From Warburgia ugandensis (Eukaryota; Streptophyta; Magnoliopsida; Canellales; Canellaceae), in contig CP141126.1 in NCBI GenBank assembly GCA_035236585.1, forward strand, positions 7,453,001 to 7,517,000: a stretch of DNA of 64,000 nucleotides, given 5' to 3'. Positions 27,206-35,875 of the stretch are shown here, in pieces (positions within the stretch are counted from its first letter, which is position 1; each line of letters begins with the position of its first letter). Under the pieces are notes generated by a model. The model searched no databases and was not told the origin of the DNA. It saw only the letters and a list, made by a program, of their open reading frames with translations. The translations under genes were made by a program, and so were the position numbers.

Positions 27206-30200
27206 GTCTACACATGGCCCTCTTTTTAGTTCAAGTTATAAACTAAAGCAAAAGACCAATATGGCCGGCAGCATAGCATAACCAGTCACCATAGCAGATC
27301 GCATTAGTATATACTATTTTATCTTTCTTGGCCAATCTTAATGAAGCCAATCTTCTCTAGGAGAACAATGGCCCGGTCCTCCACATCAACTTCATAATTA
27401 TGTGAGCTTATGCTTGAGTTTTGCAAATCTGACTCAATGCTGAAAAATTGACTAACTTGAAAGTTGGAAGACTAGAAAAAGACAACCTGCATGTTTAATT
27501 GAGGTTTATTTAAAAGAGTGAACTCAAAACAGTGGTAACAGATTGGTTGATGCTATTGTATTTCATTTTTGGAGTCCTAATGGAGATTATATTTAGCAGA
27601 AGCCAAGTAAACTTCAGAACAGAACATCTATCATAAAAAAGAGGGCTCTATTGAGACAAAATGCTTCCATGCGTGAACAATACCTTTTTTTTTATTATAA
27701 ACCTCATATTCATGTGTGCTTTGATAAACCAGGGCATTCTAATCCATTTGACACTGAAAAGGAAAAGCATGAAAACTAAATATAGATTATATACTAACAC
27801 TTAAAAATAATAATGTCAAGTTGGCATTCCCTTGCTGAAGGAGTTATTGTATGTATTCCTTTTGGACATCAGTAACCATCTTCAGTGACCTGGGCTGCGG
27901 AAACTGATCAGGTCAGAGAGGTCCATTTCTTAGGATGCATTTTTCAGATTTTCAATTTGTCATTGCTTTTGGGTATCCCTGCTATGCCAGTCACAACTAT
28001 GCCCTCAAAATCTCACATAATTCCATATCATAGCTTTGAATTTCTGATAGATGACATGGCATCACCATATTATATATCTATTCCAGTAGATAGATGGCTT
28101 TTATCTCCATAGAAAGAAGACAGAGGGCAAAGGCCATCAATATGATGCAACAATTTTTAAGATGACAGGGAATTGAAGTTGTGGAGAATTGCACCTGTAA
28201 AATGACAAAAAATGTAAGTAGAATTCAGGATAACACTGCTATTGGCTGGGCTTCCAAGGTTATGCTCTGTATCATATCTAATGATACATGATTTGTTTAG
28301 TTTTGATAATTCATTTTCTGGAGATCACTTTCAAAATCTGGATGACACATTGTTTGTTTAGTTTCATGTTTGTGATTCCAATATAAAATTCAGATTCATA
28401 TCTTGCTTCTTTCTAACATTTTACGTGTGTTTCATCATTTTTCTGGTCTATTACAGTCACGCTCTATACGGGATTTTGACCAGCATGCGACTTGCCTTGT
28501 TGGAAAGTTTGAGGTATCAGTATGTAGCACTCTTGTAACCTGTAGTATATAATTTTCCTTATGGGTTTGTAAACATTGTCCTATTTTCTCAGACTGTAGA
28601 TGCCTACTATCGGCACTGTAGCAGTGCTAGTTTTGTGGGAAATGTGTCAGTCCCCCTGCTTTGTATCAGTGCTCTGGATGATCCACTGTGTACAAGGGAA
28701 GCCATCCCTTGGGATGACTGCAGGTGCTGCCATTGTGTTATTTTTTGCTTATGACAATCAGCTTTGCTCCAGGTGCTCCTGGAATCTCACTTCCTATAAT
28801 TTTCTGTGTGGATAGGAGACCTAATTATTTGCTTTTCTCATAGGGCAAACAAAAATGTTGTATTGGCTGCTACCACTCATGGAGGACATCTTGCATTTTA
28901 TGAAGGGAAATCTGCAAATAGCTTATGGTACTGTTTGATCCATTTCCTAGAGTAGCTACTTGTGCTGAGTACTCTTCATTTCTACAAATGTGTTCAGTTG
29001 GGTATCTAAAGAAATTTCTTCTCCTGAATCTGCCAGTTATGGATTCCAAAATATTGATATCATTTCACAACTATGACCATAGCCTGACATCAGAACATGC
29101 TGAATGAGGCTAGAATTAAATATCCTAGGGTCACATTTACCTTAGCAGAGGCTGTCTACTTGTCTAGTAGTGTGGTAGAGTAAGATGCTTGAATCAAAGG
29201 CCTAAATACAGAAATAAGCATGAAGTGAGAAATCTTCTTGATATGAGTTGCAGTAAGCAATGCTCTTGTTAAATATCACGGTACTATTATTTCTCATCCC
29301 CTTTTCATGTTAGCTGGCACTAATATGCATGTTAATCTTATTTGATGGCAAGGAAAGGCTTCTGGTTTCTTAGTTTGTTCTAACTGTGAGAATTGTGCCC
29401 ATAAACATGGGCCTACTTGCTTCCACTGATTAGCTGCATGCATTTACATGTCTTGTATATAGGATTTTTGTTTTCCTATTGGGCAGCCATCATAGCTGAC
29501 ACCATTGATATCAAAGCATGCATTTCCGTCCTATTTCTCTGGCTAGCTATAACTTTTTTTTATCTTTTTCCCTGCATTAAATGGTTATCTTACTCTTGGC
29601 AGGTGGGTAAGAGCAGTTGATGAGTTCTTCAGTGTTTTATGCTGCAGCCCATTCATGCATGAACAAAAGGTGTTTTACTGTTATATGACTCTTCTTTTCC
29701 TGTTTAATAGACAGTAATAATAATTATTCCATTACAAATAAAAGTAACAAATAGAACCGAATTCAAAACCAATTTTTTAAACTGAACATAGTTTAAGTCT
29801 GCTGAATGCCAGACCAGAAGGGACTCTAGGGAGTGGTAAACCATTGCAGGTTTGTCACAAAGGACCTCTCAGGCATGAACTGAAAGGAAGAGAACGATAA
29901 AGCAGAGTTCACAGTGGTCAACATGATTGTTTAAGATCGGGAGTTCATCAAGTCTTGAGCCCTTTAACTTAGACTTGGCAAAAGTAATCAAGTGGCTTCC
30001 TACAGCTGCTTCATGCACTTGGTGTGTTGAGAACTGGATTGAGAGAATTATCGATAGTGTGGTAGGAAAGTACTGCTACTATCACCAGATTGACTGGTAA
30101 ACAAAATTCTGACTGCCTTGATAGAGATGGGTCCAACAGGACACTATTGATCTATGATTATTCTTATTCGATTATATCCTAGTATAATTCTAGTCATGTA

Positions 30201-31027
30201 GTTGGGAAGTTGGGATTCCTTTCCTGGCTGACCAACTTTGTTGGCTTGGTTAAAGATTCTGTTTCCTTGATTAAAATATATCTTTGGCCAGTTACCGTCC
30301 AAAATGCAGCAATAATGACAAAGCCAACAGGAACAATAATGGTGTGTGTATCATAATCAGGAAGGTCAGGAATCAAGGCTGTGTGTGTGTGTGCACGCGT
30401 GTGTAACTTTACCCACAAAGTTAATAATAGTATTAGAAATAATAACAATTACAAGAAGTCATAATCAGGCATACCAGACTGCTATTACATGAATTCTGAT
30501 TCTTTCTTGTTATTCACTTTACAATGCAGTTCTCTGGTGTTTCTGAATTTCATCGTCTTGTATTGCAGATGCAGAGTTCGGGCCTGCATTCTTCCCTCGA
30601 ATCAAGAATTGATAAGGCCCCATATGTAAATGTTATGGGAGATGGTATGGTGGCTGCGACAAGAGTTGAGCCAACTAACAACGATGAGTTAGAAGACTTG
30701 TCTGCTGGGCAGATCATTTGCAGCCAGAATACTGAGAACACAGTTCAGCATGAACAAGAAACAGAAGCAAACACCAATTCCTTCCATGAGACTGCTCAGT
30801 CTTTGAAACAAGATACGCAGAATGACCAGCACATTGAGGATGTCCATGATATGACCACTCCCATAAGAAAATGCCTAAATCAGCTTACACGACACAATAG
30901 GAAATCGATGTGGTTGCTTGCATATATTGCCATTGTCACAACTTGGCCATTGGTAGGCTCTGCCCTTCTTGTAGTCTTAAAAAAGAAGCTCAAAAATGTT
31001 CTACCGCCAGCGTGGCTTAAGAGATGA
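3816..31027 (+). CDS. EMB8-like alpha/beta hydrolase, 14 coding exons
   Basis: Embryogenesis-associated EMB8 / ABHD1-3-type hydrolase, probably a membrane-anchored esterase or lipase; substrate unknown. Coding exons read from splice sites and frame: 3816-4078, 4169-4258, 10097-10155, 12300-12394, 12575-12664, 20667-20789, 23703-23780, 25607-25692, 25898-25946, 28457-28513, 28593-28723, 28844-28927, 29603-29669, 30569-31027. They join without a stop into 576 codons, the family's usual size. Visible: N-terminal membrane segment about residues 29-48; NHRGLGG motif in exon 5; nucleophile motif GTSIG with Ser234; acid in ALDDP (Asp359/360); HGGH with His389; C-terminal membrane segment about 538-561. 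ATG 3816 is the first ATG in the open frame; only a GTG lies upstream. All introns fit GT-AG except intron 2, which starts GC. Introns 2 (5.8 kb) and 5 (8.0 kb) are swollen by transposons. Family assignment is strong; the biochemical role is inferred. Confidence 0.9.
5531..8787 (+). mobile_element. RTE-like LINE, twin-primed (5' part inverted)
   Basis: Non-LTR retrotransposon in intron 2. The minus strand of 5531 to about 8480 encodes, with stops and frameshifts, an endonuclease then a reverse transcriptase. The endonuclease shows TWNIGTLTGK and QETK near 8024-8130, GADLDLNGHVG near 7700 and a SQHRS block near 7430. The reverse transcriptase shows FIDLEKAYDRVPR near 6120, SALSPYLFTLVMDDL near 5920 and FTDD near 5850 in place of the usual FADD. 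About 8575-8787 carries the element's 3' end on the plus strand and ends in ATGATG units. The perfect 16 bp target duplication ATGTTCTTAGGCAGGT flanks the whole (5515-5530 and 8788-8803). An inverted 5' part followed by a forward 3' end is the signature of twin priming. EN followed by RT and the short-repeat tail suggest the RTE clade. Non-functional. Confidence 0.9.
6192..6373 (+). mobile_element. Au-like SINE, full length, nested in the LINE
   Basis: The best-preserved SINE here. It has GGGGAGCCTTGGCGCAACGG (A-box region), GGTTCAAGGCG (B box), CCTCTTGCAAAAATGCAAGG, CCCCGGACCCCGCATAGGCG and a GGGGCTGCCCTTTT terminus. A perfect 18 bp target duplication, TAATTTCTTAGTAGGAAA, lies at 6174-6191 and 6374-6391, and it interrupts the LINE reverse transcriptase just upstream of the FIDLEKAYD motif. 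It is therefore younger than the LINE. Confidence 0.92.
13051..13070. repeat. (CA)n microsatellite
   Basis: About ten CA units in intron 5. Confidence 0.95.
13432..16837 (-). mobile_element. Long LTR (probable solo LTR), copy A
   Basis: On the minus strand the block starts TATAACAACCCC and ends AACCCGGGGTGTCACA, close to the TG...CA ends of long Gypsy-type plant LTRs. Flanks TTTAG (13427-13431) and TTTTG (16838-16842) match at 4 of 5 bases, as an aged target duplication would. It aligns by eye with copies B (50989-53664) and C (up to 56633): AAGTTATGGGCCTTTGAA versus AAGTTATAGGCTTTTGAA near the start, a GGGAAGGCCGCCACTGTGA-like block in A and C, and the CCCGGGG end. A (CATA)n run lies near 13580. 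The kinase-like segment at 15225-16030 sits inside. No gag or pol was seen. Confidence 0.6.
15225..16030 (-). pseudogene. NCRK-type receptor-like kinase fragment
   Basis: Broken piece of a receptor-like serine/threonine kinase resembling NCRK. On the minus strand it reads a Cys-containing ectodomain end (CKYTSGTDKTPKN), a membrane segment (VVAYVLLLCVVLTTVALLSF), a juxtamembrane part, then the N-lobe: FSYFELEQATNRFSNSSMIG, VAVKRLK with the ATP-site Lys, and LLGYCSEFQGSHAERLLLFEY. It stops after about 124 codons of N-lobe, so the catalytic loop and activation segment are absent. There are in-frame stops (a TAG in the juxtamembrane part, a TGA just before FMFRGKRG) and frame changes between the segments. 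No intron is evident across them, so a retrocopy is possible. Cannot encode a kinase. Confidence 0.8.
17510..18840. mobile_element. Nested non-autonomous insertion with GATATC arrays
   Basis: About 1.3 kb inserted in one LTR of the TRIM-like element. Its left end (GGGTGGGTTTATT...GCGTTTCTTTGG) loosely resembles the reverse complement of its right end (GGGCGTTTCTGTTGG). GATATC-containing repeats lie near both ends: 42 bp tandem units at 17580-17750, and looser, oppositely oriented copies at 18660-18810. The middle is unique and non-coding. This looks like a non-autonomous DNA transposon with subterminal repeats; the exact ends, target duplication and superfamily were not settled. Confidence 0.45.
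17589..17756. repeat. 42 bp tandem repeat, four units
   Basis: Four head-to-tail units of about 42 bp, each starting ATATCTTGGGCATATGT or close to it and containing a second GATATC then GTTTATTTA. Because 42 is a multiple of three, all frames stay open, producing spurious repetitive 14-residue peptides. A partial, diverged unit precedes the array. Confidence 0.9.
19413..20113 (-). mobile_element. RTE-like LINE, 5'-truncated 3' fragment
   Basis: Minus-strand copy of the same LINE family as the intron 2 element. It covers the end of the reverse transcriptase ORF (WNKWRCASVVLCDWKMPLK, then MAIRLAMLYRLEYWAVKEQHV, MLRW, RRFRHVQWR and GSKRAREGPKERG across two frames) and the 3' tail ending GTTGATGATGATGAG. 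The right part matches 5540-5790 and the left part is the reverse complement of 8578-8787, which shows how the intron 2 copy was rearranged. No clear target duplication was found. Confidence 0.82.
21211..21320. repeat. 55 bp imperfect tandem duplication
   Basis: Two adjacent copies about 55 bp apart, each TTTA(C/G)GTCTTCCCATATTT then (A/G)CCATATGCA and a GTATCAAC block. Intronic, non-coding. Confidence 0.75.
22250..22418 (+). mobile_element. Au-like SINE, 5' end degraded
   Basis: Plus-strand copy in intron 6 of the hydrolase gene. It has TGTGACCTTGAGGTCACAGG with the B box GGTTTGAGCC, CTCTTGCAAAAATGCAAGG, GACCCCACATATGCGGGAGC and GGGCTGCCC followed by ten or so T. The A-box half is truncated or diverged. 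Confidence 0.82.
25947..28456 (+). other. Intron 9 of the EMB8-like gene
   Basis: A 2.5 kb intron with the (TC)n run and otherwise no recognisable gene, RNA or transposon. Confidence 0.7.
27126..27203. repeat. (TC)n microsatellite, 78 bp
   Basis: Uninterrupted TC dinucleotides, the longest simple repeat in the window, in intron 9 of the hydrolase gene. Confidence 0.98.
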
Positions 31028-31610
31028 GCTCTTTGCCGGTATGTATACTATATATCATCTGCCATTGTGGGAATGATTTAAATATGCAAATTATTTCATA
31101 TAACAGCTAAAGCATTACGGAATGCTGACTATGATTCCTCTACTCTAGGTAAAAAAGGGGGGAAAAATTTTGATGAGTGGCTCAAGTTGTATGTTCTGAT
31201 TCCATATGGATCATAATGGTGAAGAAGAGGTCAATACTAGTTGCAGTTCTGTAAGATTTTAGAAGAGGTCTCACTGTAGCGACAGAGAAGGATGAACAAA
31301 GGAAATCACATGCCTAGTCGGCAGCCCTGCCAAATGCAAAAGGAAAGAGCATTCCTACTCAGTTCTGGTCTTTCAAGTCCCTCAAATTCTATTATTTTTC
31401 AGTATTGGTGGGCATTTTGCCTGCTCGTATGTTTTACAGTCTTACAGATCTTAATCAGAGTTGATGTTCATTAGGTTTCTATCAGTTGAGTTCATTGCGA
31501 TGAACTGAGATGGGCTCGCTGCACTTCTCTGCAGAATAAATGGCAGCCAACTGGACCTGTAGAAAAAGAGTGACTTGGCAGCTAACTGGACAGGCCATGC
31601 AACAAAGATA

Positions 31611-31790
31611 AAGGGGCAGCCCAGGTGGACTAAGCTCCCACGTATGCGGGCTCTGGGGAAGTGGCTGACCACAAGGGTCAATAGTACACAGCCTTTGTAG
31701 TTTGCAAGAGGCTATTTCCATGCCTTGAACCTGTGGCCTCAAGGTCACACGATGATAACTCTACTGTTGTGCCAAGGCTCTCCTTTGCCT
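31611..31790 (-). mobile_element. Au-like SINE, full length
   Basis: Minus-strand copy from GGGGCAGCCCAG to GCCAAGGCTCTCC, complete through both promoter boxes. A 12 bp target duplication, TGCAACAAAGAT (allowing T at the first base), lies at 31598-31609 and 31791-31802. It sits about 0.6 kb past the hydrolase stop codon, beyond a possible AATAAA at 31535-31540. Confidence 0.88.
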
Positions 31791-32028
31791 TGCAACAAAG
31801 ATCATCGTTAATAACACATTATCTTGTTTATTTATCAATTAAAAGAAAAAGAAATAACTTAGCATCAGCGATCAAGACTGTTCATCGTATTTCTACGTTG
31901 TAATGCCTATTAAATCAAACTTATGAACTTACAAATAAGGGTAAAAGACAAAGCTAAGGTTGGTCCATATTTGAGCCCTGCAATCTGGCCTTCAAGGTTA
32001 ATGAATTTTCATAGCCCGTCACATGATC

Positions 32029-32205
32029 ATTGAGGTCATGTGATAAAAGTTGTCGTCATGTGACCTTAAGGTCACGGATTCAAGACATGGAAACAGCCTC
32101 TTACAAAATGCAAGGTAAGGCTATGTACTTTAAGCTTTTGTGGTCTGCCTTTTCTCCGAACCCCGCATAGGTGGGAGCTTCGTGCACGGAGACTGCCCTG
32201 CCCAC
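32029..32205 (+). mobile_element. Au-like SINE
   Basis: Plus-strand copy with TGTGACCTTAAGGTCACGG, the CCTCTTACAAAATGCAAGG core and a GGGAGCTTCGTGCACGGAGA end. The 9 bp repeat CACATGATC at 32020-32028 and 32206-32214 is the likely target duplication. The 5' A-box part is scrambled. Confidence 0.8.
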
Positions 32206-33500
32206 CACATGATCGTGCTGCCTTATTCAACAATTTATTCAATGCTCCCATTTCCCTATCAATTGGTGTTGATGAGAGATGAAAGGTAGAAACATGACTT
32301 CATGTCCTGTATTGGCATTAGAGCTGACAAAGCAAATTATGCAATCTCAGGGACTATGGCGGGTCCCAGCAATCCGGCCAATTGGAGTCCAAATCCGAGC
32401 TCTTTCTACTCTTTTTCCCTACAAAAAATTTCCGAAGTAGTCTTTTTCGTCTCCCACCAAGAACTGATTAAGAGGAGATTCCGTGATCCATTAAACAATA
32501 CATACGTCACATTCATCATCCCCGTCGTCATCACGTCCATTGCATCACCATGCTAGTCAGCTGGCCCCCACCATCGCGTCCCCATCCAATGGTCAATTAG
32601 CACCTCAACAAAAATCATAGCCTCTACTTTTAGTGTTCGACGAGAAACTCCATGTCTCGTTCATGCACCAAAACACAAAAGAGAAAGTGGTGGGCCCATT
32701 CACATTCAAAAGCTGAAAGAGGAGGATCTCATCTCCACTTATCTTCATCTTTACCATATTCTCGTGGAGGTGTGGTGGGCCATTCACCTACAAGAACTTT
32801 CCATGTCCATCTCATTATGTCGTTTCCTCATAATAGACCTCACTTTTCGCTTATTGTCTCTTCTTTTCTTCTTTTTCCTACTTTGTATCTTCCATTCTCG
32901 TCCCAAGCGGCTGCTGCCAAATTAAGTTGTGAAAGGGATTAGTCTGCCACTTTCCATGTCTAATTTCAGAGAAAGGGAGAAATTATATGGTTCTGCGCGT
33001 GTACTAATAGTTGCAGCTTTATGGGTCTTAGATGGTTGGTAATCCTAGCCGTTAATCTTCTGCACCATGCTCTAGATTGGCCCCACCCGAAACATCTTCT
33101 CTACTAAGATCTGGCCTGAATGATGTGTGGTTCAGATCACCTAAAATCTGTAGGCCAAGTACAGATAATTTGATACCAATAATGATTTACATGTGCCCCC
33201 ACTAGATGAAAGCCCATTCGTCTGAAGATTGCAAGCAGTAGGAGTTTAACTTCATAATCAGTGGTGATCTCAAATGCAAATAAGATCCTAATCGTTGACT
33301 TTGTAGGTGAGCTTGCGAATGCATCAATTAGATGATCCCCTTCACCCATTAAAGGCCTTATTGTCTACCTGACTCATGCTATCTGGTGCCAGTACTGCAG
33401 AACAGAGAGATTCTGCAGACTGCAGTTTTGCTGAGCTAGTAGTCCACATTGTAATGACTGAAAATGGGGCCACATTTGACATTTGTCATGAGAAGAGGCC
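32206..33500. other. Intergenic DNA upstream of STOP1-like gene
   Basis: About 1.3 kb with no recognised coding region, RNA or repeat. Confidence 0.55.
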
Positions 33501-33519
33501 AGGAAATCTCACCGTCCGC

Positions 33520-33525
33520 CACGTG
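33520..33525. promoter_or_regulatory. G-box (CACGTG) upstream of STOP1-like gene
   Basis: CACGTG in the sequence GCCACGTGTACGG, about 850 bases upstream of the STOP1-like ATG. G-boxes bind bZIP and bHLH factors. The position is compatible with a promoter element, given the probable 5' UTR intron, but function is inferred from the motif alone. Confidence 0.3.
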
Positions 33526-33825
33526 TACGGCAGATTTTTGGAGGGGGGTGCAGCCCGCTGCGCGGATGCGAGAATCAGGAGGTTCCTGTTGCGTAGCTTC
33601 CGAGCAAGCACGTTTTCTTGAAGTAAACAAAGGAGGTCAAGCGAAAATGGAGTCGCACGTGGAATTTTTCTTCCTTTTTTTTTTCTGATTTTCTACTCTT
33701 TATAATTGACTGATTTTGATCGAGTTCAGGTTTGTTTAGCTCCTCCTCGAAACAAGTTCTGAACTTCAGAGGAGTCGCAGAAGTTGCCCCAACGACAACA
33801 GACAGAAGCAACTGCTATTGAATCT

Positions 33826-34366
33826 GTAAGCTTCATCTTCTCTCTCTTTTGAAATTTGTATCTGAAATGCTAGCAACCAGAGTTTCTGAAGATAACCCAT
33901 GTCGTAGATGTCATTTTCTTTGGGACCCATTTCGGTTTTAGCGCGTTGTCTTGAGAGAAAGATTTGGGTTTGGGCCTTCTTTGCTGTTCTTGTTTTGGTT
34001 TTATATTGGGAAAGGTAGGGTGTTTGGGTGCTTTTTGGCATCCGAATAGTATTTCAGAGCTTATTTTGAAGAAGTGCGGGGTTAGGGGGTTATCTGGAAC
34101 TGAAAGGATAGGATTTTTAGTTGACTTTAGAGGGTTAAATCGGAACTGGAAGATGGTTTCCGGTGAAAGATATTTTTTTTTTACTGAATTTGGAGTGCAA
34201 AGATTGGATTTTGAGATTAAAATCTTGGTGTGGGAGTCACTAATAGAGATGCTTTTCTTTTGTCTGGAACTCTGGTAAACAGCTACAACAATTGGGGGTT
34301 TCTTGATTTTGTATTTTGTTCCTTTCTTGGCTTGTATAAAAATTATTTGTGCTGTAAACCAACTAG
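33826..34366 (+). other. Probable 5' UTR intron of the STOP1-like gene
   Basis: GTAAGC after AATCT at 33826 and a CAACTAG acceptor ending at 34366, three bases before the ATG, bracket a T-rich 541 bp stretch. Splicing would place a short leader directly in front of the start codon. Based on splice consensus only. Confidence 0.4.
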
Positions 34367-34369
34367 AAA

Positions 34370-35875
34370 ATGGATTTTAAACAGAGGCAATCTTCTGAAA
34401 CTTTGACAAAATCTTCTTCAGCAAATGACTCTTCAAGGAATTTCATTTTGGGTCAATCTTATACGCAGTTTGATTCACAGCAAAGTCAGAAATGGGATGT
34501 CTCGGAAAATGTAGGTTATAATGTTGGGATGGAACAACCTCTTACTGAGTTCCGCGCACCTTTGGAGCAACCATCCTCTGGACCATATGATCCTGAAAAT
34601 GAGACCAAAAGATCAGATCAAGTAGATGTGACGACCAAAATTAACTATTCGCTTCCAGAGTGGGATACGAGATTAATGCTAAGCAACCTCTCTTTCCTGG
34701 AGCAGAAGATCCACCAACTTCAGGATCTAATACATTCTATTAGTAAAAGAGAAAGTCAGTTTTTGGGTCGACCAAGCGAACTGGTGGCTCAGCGGCAACT
34801 TGTAACTGCTGATCTCACTTCCATCATAATCCAGTTGATCTCAACTGCTGGTACTCTGCTTCCATCTGCAAAGAGTCCATCCTCAGCATCCAATCTTTTT
34901 GCTGGGCAGTTGGATAGAATCATTGGAGGCTCTACTATCTTGGGAATGAACAACGATTCACAACAAAATGAAGGTATGGCTATGGGTGGAAGCAAAAATG
35001 GTTCCAGTTATGCTGACCATATCAAAGCTAGGAGTATCTGTGGTGACGAGCAAAAGTATGTTGATCAAACTGTGTTCACTTTTGATGGGTCTGAAACTCT
35101 TGGGATAGCTGAAGAACATGACATGAAGGACTCTGAAGATGCTGCAGGAGAAGAAAACCTCCCCCCTGGTTCATATGAGGTTTTACAGCTGGAAAAGGAG
35201 GAAATTCTTGCCCCACATACCCACTTCTGTTCAATATGCGGAAAGGGTTTTAAGAGAGACGCAAACTTGCGGATGCATATGCGAGGTCATGGTGATGAAT
35301 ACAAGACCCCAGCTGCCCTTGCAAAGCCTAGTAAGGAATCATATACAGAGCCAATGCTTCTGAAAAGGTATTCTTGTCCTTACATGGGTTGCAAGCGGAA
35401 CAAAGACCACAAGAAATTCCAACCACTGAAGACCATCCTGTGTGTGAAAAACCATTACAAGAGGAGCCACTGTGATAAAAGCCATACATGCAGTCGGTGC
35501 AATTGCAAGAAGTTCTCTGTTATAGCAGACCTGAAGACTCATGAAAAACATTGTGGCCGTGACAAATGGCTGTGCTCCTGTGGTACCACATTCTCTAGAA
35601 AGGACAAGTTATTTGGACATGTTGCTTTATTTCAAGGTCATACTCCTGTTCTTCCTGTGGATGACATCAAAGGGTTAGGAGCATCAGATCAAGGGCAGAA
35701 CAATGAAGCAACAACTCGGTTGGGAAGTAAGGGATTTGATTTCAGCTTGAATACCACCAATGGAGCCCAAGTTTTGAATGTGAATGCCAACGATGATAGC
35801 AATTATTTCTCATCAATGGACTTCGATACATGTAACTTTTCTGGAATTCCTGACTTCCATTCGAGTGCATTTTGA
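34370..35875 (+). CDS. STOP1: STOP1-like C2H2 zinc-finger transcription factor
   Basis: Nuclear transcription factor of the SENSITIVE TO PROTON RHIZOTOXICITY 1 family. In Arabidopsis STOP1 drives acid- and aluminium-tolerance genes such as the malate transporter ALMT1. Intact single-exon ORF of 501 residues, typical of the family. Visible: a Ser/Gln-rich N-terminus; a helical stretch about 95-160; finger 1 C287-C290-H303-H307 ([22 protein letters not shown]); then the family-specific cluster with C336/C341/H362/H367, C374/C377/H391/H394 and C402/C404/H417/H424; and an acidic-polar C-terminus. The start is the first ATG, directly after a probable UTR acceptor. STOP1 and its STOP2 paralogue cannot be told apart here, so the symbol means family. 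Isolated gene; neighbours are unrelated. Confidence 0.93.
   Translation: MDFKQRQSSETLTKSSSANDSSRNFILGQSYTQFDSQQSQKWDVSENVGYNVGMEQPLTEFRAPLEQPSSGPYDPENETKRSDQVDVTTKINYSLPEWDTRLMLSNLSFLEQKIHQLQDLIHSISKRESQFLGRPSELVAQRQLVTADLTSIIIQLISTAGTLLPSAKSPSSASNLFAGQLDRIIGGSTILGMNNDSQQNEGMAMGGSKNGSSYADHIKARSICGDEQKYVDQTVFTFDGSETLGIAEEHDMKDSEDAAGEENLPPGSYEVLQLEKEEILAPHTHFCSICGKGFKRDANLRMHMRGHGDEYKTPAALAKPSKESYTEPMLLKRYSCPYMGCKRNKDHKKFQPLKTILCVKNHYKRSHCDKSHTCSRCNCKKFSVIADLKTHEKHCGRDKWLCSCGTTFSRKDKLFGHVALFQGHTPVLPVDDIKGLGASDQGQNNEATTRLGSKGFDFSLNTTNGAQVLNVNANDDSNYFSSMDFDTCNFSGIPDFHSSAF

Noticed and set aside
34370..35875. Other-strand and other-frame ORFs across the STOP1-like gene
   Set aside because: Shadows of the real coding frame; none has independent homology.
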